NCBI RefSeq assembly: GCF_019263585.2
Contig: NZ_JADQDF010000001.1
Location: 2,480,001-2,544,000, forward strand
Direction of reading: 5' to 3'
DNA from: Pseudonocardia oceani
Lineage (GTDB): Bacteria > Actinomycetota > Actinomycetes > Mycobacteriales > Pseudonocardiaceae
Length of the DNA stretch: 64,000 nt
Shown: piece after piece, positions 61,465-64,000 of the stretch
Layout: every line of letters starts with the position of its first letter
How positions within the stretch are numbered: the first letter of the stretch is position 1
Position numbers and translations under genes: made by a program
The notes under the pieces: model-generated
What the model was told of the DNA's origin: nothing
The model's database searches: none
The model's input: only the letters and a program-made list of their open reading frames with translations

Positions 61465-64000
61465 CTAGCGTGCGGTGGTGCGGTGGGTGGTGGACAGCGT
61501 GGAGAGGTCGGCGGGCAGGGTGATCCAGCGGCTCGGCCCGAGGGGTACCGGCTCGGATTCGAGCAGCGGGACGGGTTGGTACCCCTGCATGGCGACCAGT
61601 AGCCAGCGCGCGGCGGGGCGCGGGTTGCCGACGTCGAGCAGGTGGGCGAGCAGCGGCCGGAGCCCATAGCGGACCAGTGGCCCGGCGTTGACGATCAGCA
61701 GTGGACGGTCGGCGGCGAGCCGTTCGGTCCATCGCGGTTCGACGGCCTCCCGCACGAGGTTGCCCAGCAGCGTCCAGTCATTGCCGCCCTTCGGGCCGGC
61801 GTCGACCCCGAGGACGAACGGCCAGTCGACCCCGTACTGCGCCGCGAGGTCTCGGGTGGCGTCGACGACCAGGTCGGCGACGTCGAGCACGTCGACGTCG
61901 AACACCTCGGCGAGATCGCACGTGGCCCGGACGTACCGCTTCGGGAGGGTGCACAGCGTCAAGGCGCCGTGGCGGCGCAGCGACTCAGTCAGCCTGGCGG
62001 CCGCCTCGGGCGCAGCGGTCGGAGCGAGCATCGTTCCAGTGGTGCCGGTGCCAGTGCTCTGCCGGGTGCTTCGGGGCTCGTAGACGGTGCCCTTACGCAC
62101 GAGCCCCGGCATCACCGCTGTGACCAGCGCGTCGAGCTGGTGATCGGCGGCGGGTAGCGTGATCCGGGAGAAGCGCGTGGCGACGCTCTGCTTTACGGCC
62201 GCAACGCTGATGCTGCGGCCCGGCTTTCCGCTGAGGGCGAGTTCGACGGCGTGCCTCGGGTCGAGGTCGAGCGGGTAGAGTTCGTCGAAGCCCGACACCG
62301 CGGCCTGTTCGCCCGCATCGGCCGCGAGCCGCAGCAGGCGACGGTCGTCGCCATTCACGACGTCGGCACCGAGGTCGGCGACGGCGGCGCGCAGCTCCTG
62401 CACGGCGGTGACGAGTGGGACGACGCCCGTGCCGCCAGTGGCCGCCACCAGGTTGTCGGCCCGGCGTCCCAGCTCGGTGGCGGTCTCGATGAGCACGTCG
62501 GCGGTCGGGTACTCCCGGCCAAGCAGATCGGGATCGGCGGCGTCGTGGAGCGCGACCAACGACGGCCGCCGGGTGCTGCGGCGCAGCTCCAGCAGGGGAT
62601 CGTCGTGCCGGGCGTCCAACTCGTACACCGCCCGTAACAACGCGGCTGCCTTCTGGGTCCGCTCGGCGCCGTCCAGCAGCGAGCCCCGCTCGGCGGCCAG
62701 GGCCGTCGCGAGACTCTGCACCGTCATGACCCGGCCGTCCCGCGCGAGCAGGCGCACCACCTCGGCTCGCGCGTCCTCCAGCGCCGGACCCTTCGTCCAC
62801 GCGTCGACCGCCCTGTCGATCGCATGGGCGACCTGGTCGCGGCTGCGTCCGACGGTGTGCCCGACGTCCTGCACCGCGGGCCAGCGGAGCTGGGCCTCTG
62901 CTGGACCGTCCAGGGCGAGGATGGCCCGGACAACCGCCCGGTCGGTGCCCTTGAGCTGGGCGAGTAGATTCTCGACGAGCCGCTCCGTACCCTCGGACGC
63001 GGGGTCGGTTTCCTGCTCCTCGGTCGAGTTGAGGCGCGCCCGCCACTCCTTGATTCGGCGCTGGATCTCCTTGCGGAACGTCTCCCCGAGCCCTCGAATT
63101 GTATTGATCTTCACCGGGTGCACGGCGAGCAGATCGCCGACCGTGGAGACGTCGAGGCGGGCCAGGCCCGACCGGGCCCGCGCCGACAGCCCGGAGCGCT
63201 CCAACAGGGTCTCAGCCGTGGCAGCGATGGCGAGCGCATCGTTGCCGTCGGCGGTCTCCTCGCCGGCGTCGAGACTCGTGAAGACCTCCCGCCAGGCGAG
63301 TGCCAGCTCGTCGGCGCTGGTGAACCGGTCCTTGGCCTCCGGGCTCAGCCCCCGCCGGAACAGCTGGGTGAGCTGGGCCGATACCGCGGGCTCGAACGAA
63401 CCGGGCTCGATGACGGGGGCGTCCGTACCGTCGAGGGGGTGGGCGGCGCCGTCGCCCCACCACGGCATCATCCCCGTGGCCATCTCGTAGAGCGTGGTCG
63501 CCACCGCGTACAGCTCCGCCGCCCGGTCGTAGCGCTTGCGCCGGCCCCGCCCGAGGAAGGGGTCGAGGTAGCCCTGGGTGCCGGAGGCGAGGTTCTCGAC
63601 GCTCTCGCTCGCCAGCGAGAGGTCGAACAGGACGAGACGGGGTGTGCGGTTGCCCGGGTCGGGCAGGATGCCCAGGTTGGCCGGCTTGATGTCGCGGTGA
63701 AAGACGCCCCGGCTCTCCAGGTAAGTCATGGCGTCGAGGAGGTCGCTGCCGTACTGCTGGAGTTGCCCCAGCGTGGCGCGACCTTCCTTCGACAGGCGCG
63801 TCGCCAGCGTCTCGCGGCCGGCGTCGGTGAGCAGCAACGCCTTCCGGCCGTCGACGTCAAGGGGTCCGTCCAGGATCCGGACGATCCGGCGGTGGTCGAG
63901 TGTCCGGAGGACGTCCGCCTCGTCCGAGAGCCGCCGGTCCGCTGCCTCGGTCCGCGCGATCTTGAGGATGACTTCGCGCTCGGAGTCGGTGGCCTCCATG
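61465..64000 (-). CDS. pglW: BREX type 2 serine/threonine kinase PglW, C-terminal part
   Basis: 845 codons visible; the 5' end lies beyond the window. Kinase features: VILKIA (ATP Lys) at the edge, GVFHRDIKPANLGI (catalytic loop), LVLFDLSLASE (DFG position as DLS), GTQGYLDPFLGRG and the C-lobe AVATTLYEMATGMMPWWGD. Further on comes a helix-hairpin-helix-like GLARLDVSTVGDLLAVHPVK with IRGLGETFRKEIQ, and a long C-terminal PglW region. In S. coelicolor PglW is an essential Pgl kinase with autophosphorylation. First gene of the operon. Intact as far as visible. Confidence 0.93.
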   Translation of the reverse strand, partial: MEATDSEREVILKIARTEAADRRLSDEADVLRTLDHRRIVRILDGPLDVDGRKALLLTDAGRETLATRLSKEGRATLGQLQQYGSDLLDAMTYLESRGVFHRDIKPANLGILPDPGNRTPRLVLFDLSLASESVENLASGTQGYLDPFLGRGRRKRYDRAAELYAVATTLYEMATGMMPWWGDGAAHPLDGTDAPVIEPGSFEPAVSAQLTQLFRRGLSPEAKDRFTSADELALAWREVFTSLDAGEETADGNDALAIAATAETLLERSGLSARARSGLARLDVSTVGDLLAVHPVKINTIRGLGETFRKEIQRRIKEWRARLNSTEEQETDPASEGTERLVENLLAQLKGTDRAVVRAILALDGPAEAQLRWPAVQDVGHTVGRSRDQVAHAIDRAVDAWTKGPALEDARAEVVRLLARDGRVMTVQSLATALAAERGSLLDGAERTQKAAALLRAVYELDARHDDPLLELRRSTRRPSLVALHDAADPDLLGREYPTADVLIETATELGRRADNLVAATGGTGVVPLVTAVQELRAAVADLGADVVNGDDRRLLRLAADAGEQAAVSGFDELYPLDLDPRHAVELALSGKPGRSISVAAVKQSVATRFSRITLPAADHQLDALVTAVMPGLVRKGTVYEPRSTRQSTGTGTTGTMLAPTAAPEAAARLTESLRRHGALTLCTLPKRYVRATCDLAEVFDVDVLDVADLVVDATRDLAAQYGVDWPFVLGVDAGPKGGNDWTLLGNLVREAVEPRWTERLAADRPLLIVNAGPLVRYGLRPLLAHLLDVGNPRPAARWLLVAMQGYQPVPLLESEPVPLGPSRWITLPADLSTLSTTHRTTAR

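Overview
High-GC DNA with actinomycete gene families throughout (BREX type 2/Pgl defence, actinobacterial tRNA 3' ends used as apparent integration sites, ISL3/IS1634/IS256/IS110 elements). A Pseudonocardiaceae-like genome is likely, but that is inference from composition and gene content. The window is accessory: catabolic gene clusters, insertion sequences, pseudogenes and a defence island.

Positions 1-26970 hold two large and one tiny derivative of the same gene set. Copy A (minus strand, 8957 down to 1) is NAMPT-like phosphoribosyltransferase, phosphotriesterase-like hydrolase, cupin, two aldehyde dehydrogenases, then a second unit of ThuA-like protein, LacI remnant, ribokinase and PRPP synthase. 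Fragment A' (about 9365-9926) keeps only an aldehyde dehydrogenase N-terminus fused to a ThuA C-terminus and a LacI N-terminus. Copy B (11068-26970) holds a nucleoside hydrolase, two cupins, an acyl-CoA ligase remnant, an AcuI-type reductase, broken prs and rbsK, an intact LacI regulator, a truncated ThuA gene, an HAD phosphatase, an aldo/keto reductase, a second NAMPT homologue, a flavin-type oxidoreductase and a second phosphotriesterase homologue. Nine copies of a 14-bp palindrome-like site (consensus near TAGAAACGATTCTA) lie upstream of nearly every transcription unit and look like one LacI regulon. I infer a PRPP-dependent route: ribose to ribose-5-phosphate to PRPP, transfer to a nicotinamide-like base, chemistry on the base, then phosphatase and nucleoside hydrolase return ribose. 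The substrate is unknown.

Positions 26971-29108 are IS and mobile-element debris ending in a tRNA-Lys 3' end (possible attachment site). Positions 29287-34625 carry a divergent FHA/membrane kinase/transglycosylase locus that I do not recognise as a described system. It is followed by a composite ISL3 transposon (34659-40079, bounded by the 8-bp repeat AGCAAACC) carrying a GlxA-type regulator, a small monooxygenase and an IS3 element.

Positions 41776-64000 are a defence island: a DUF262/DUF1524 (GmrSD-like) gene, a DUF6308 gene and a complete-order BREX type 2 operon on the minus strand (pglW, pglX, pglY, pglZ, brxD, brxHI). pglX is split by a 2031-bp IS1634-type element with a 5-bp target duplication; precise excision would restore a reading frame of about 1212 codons. 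prs at the left edge and pglW at the right edge are cut by the window.
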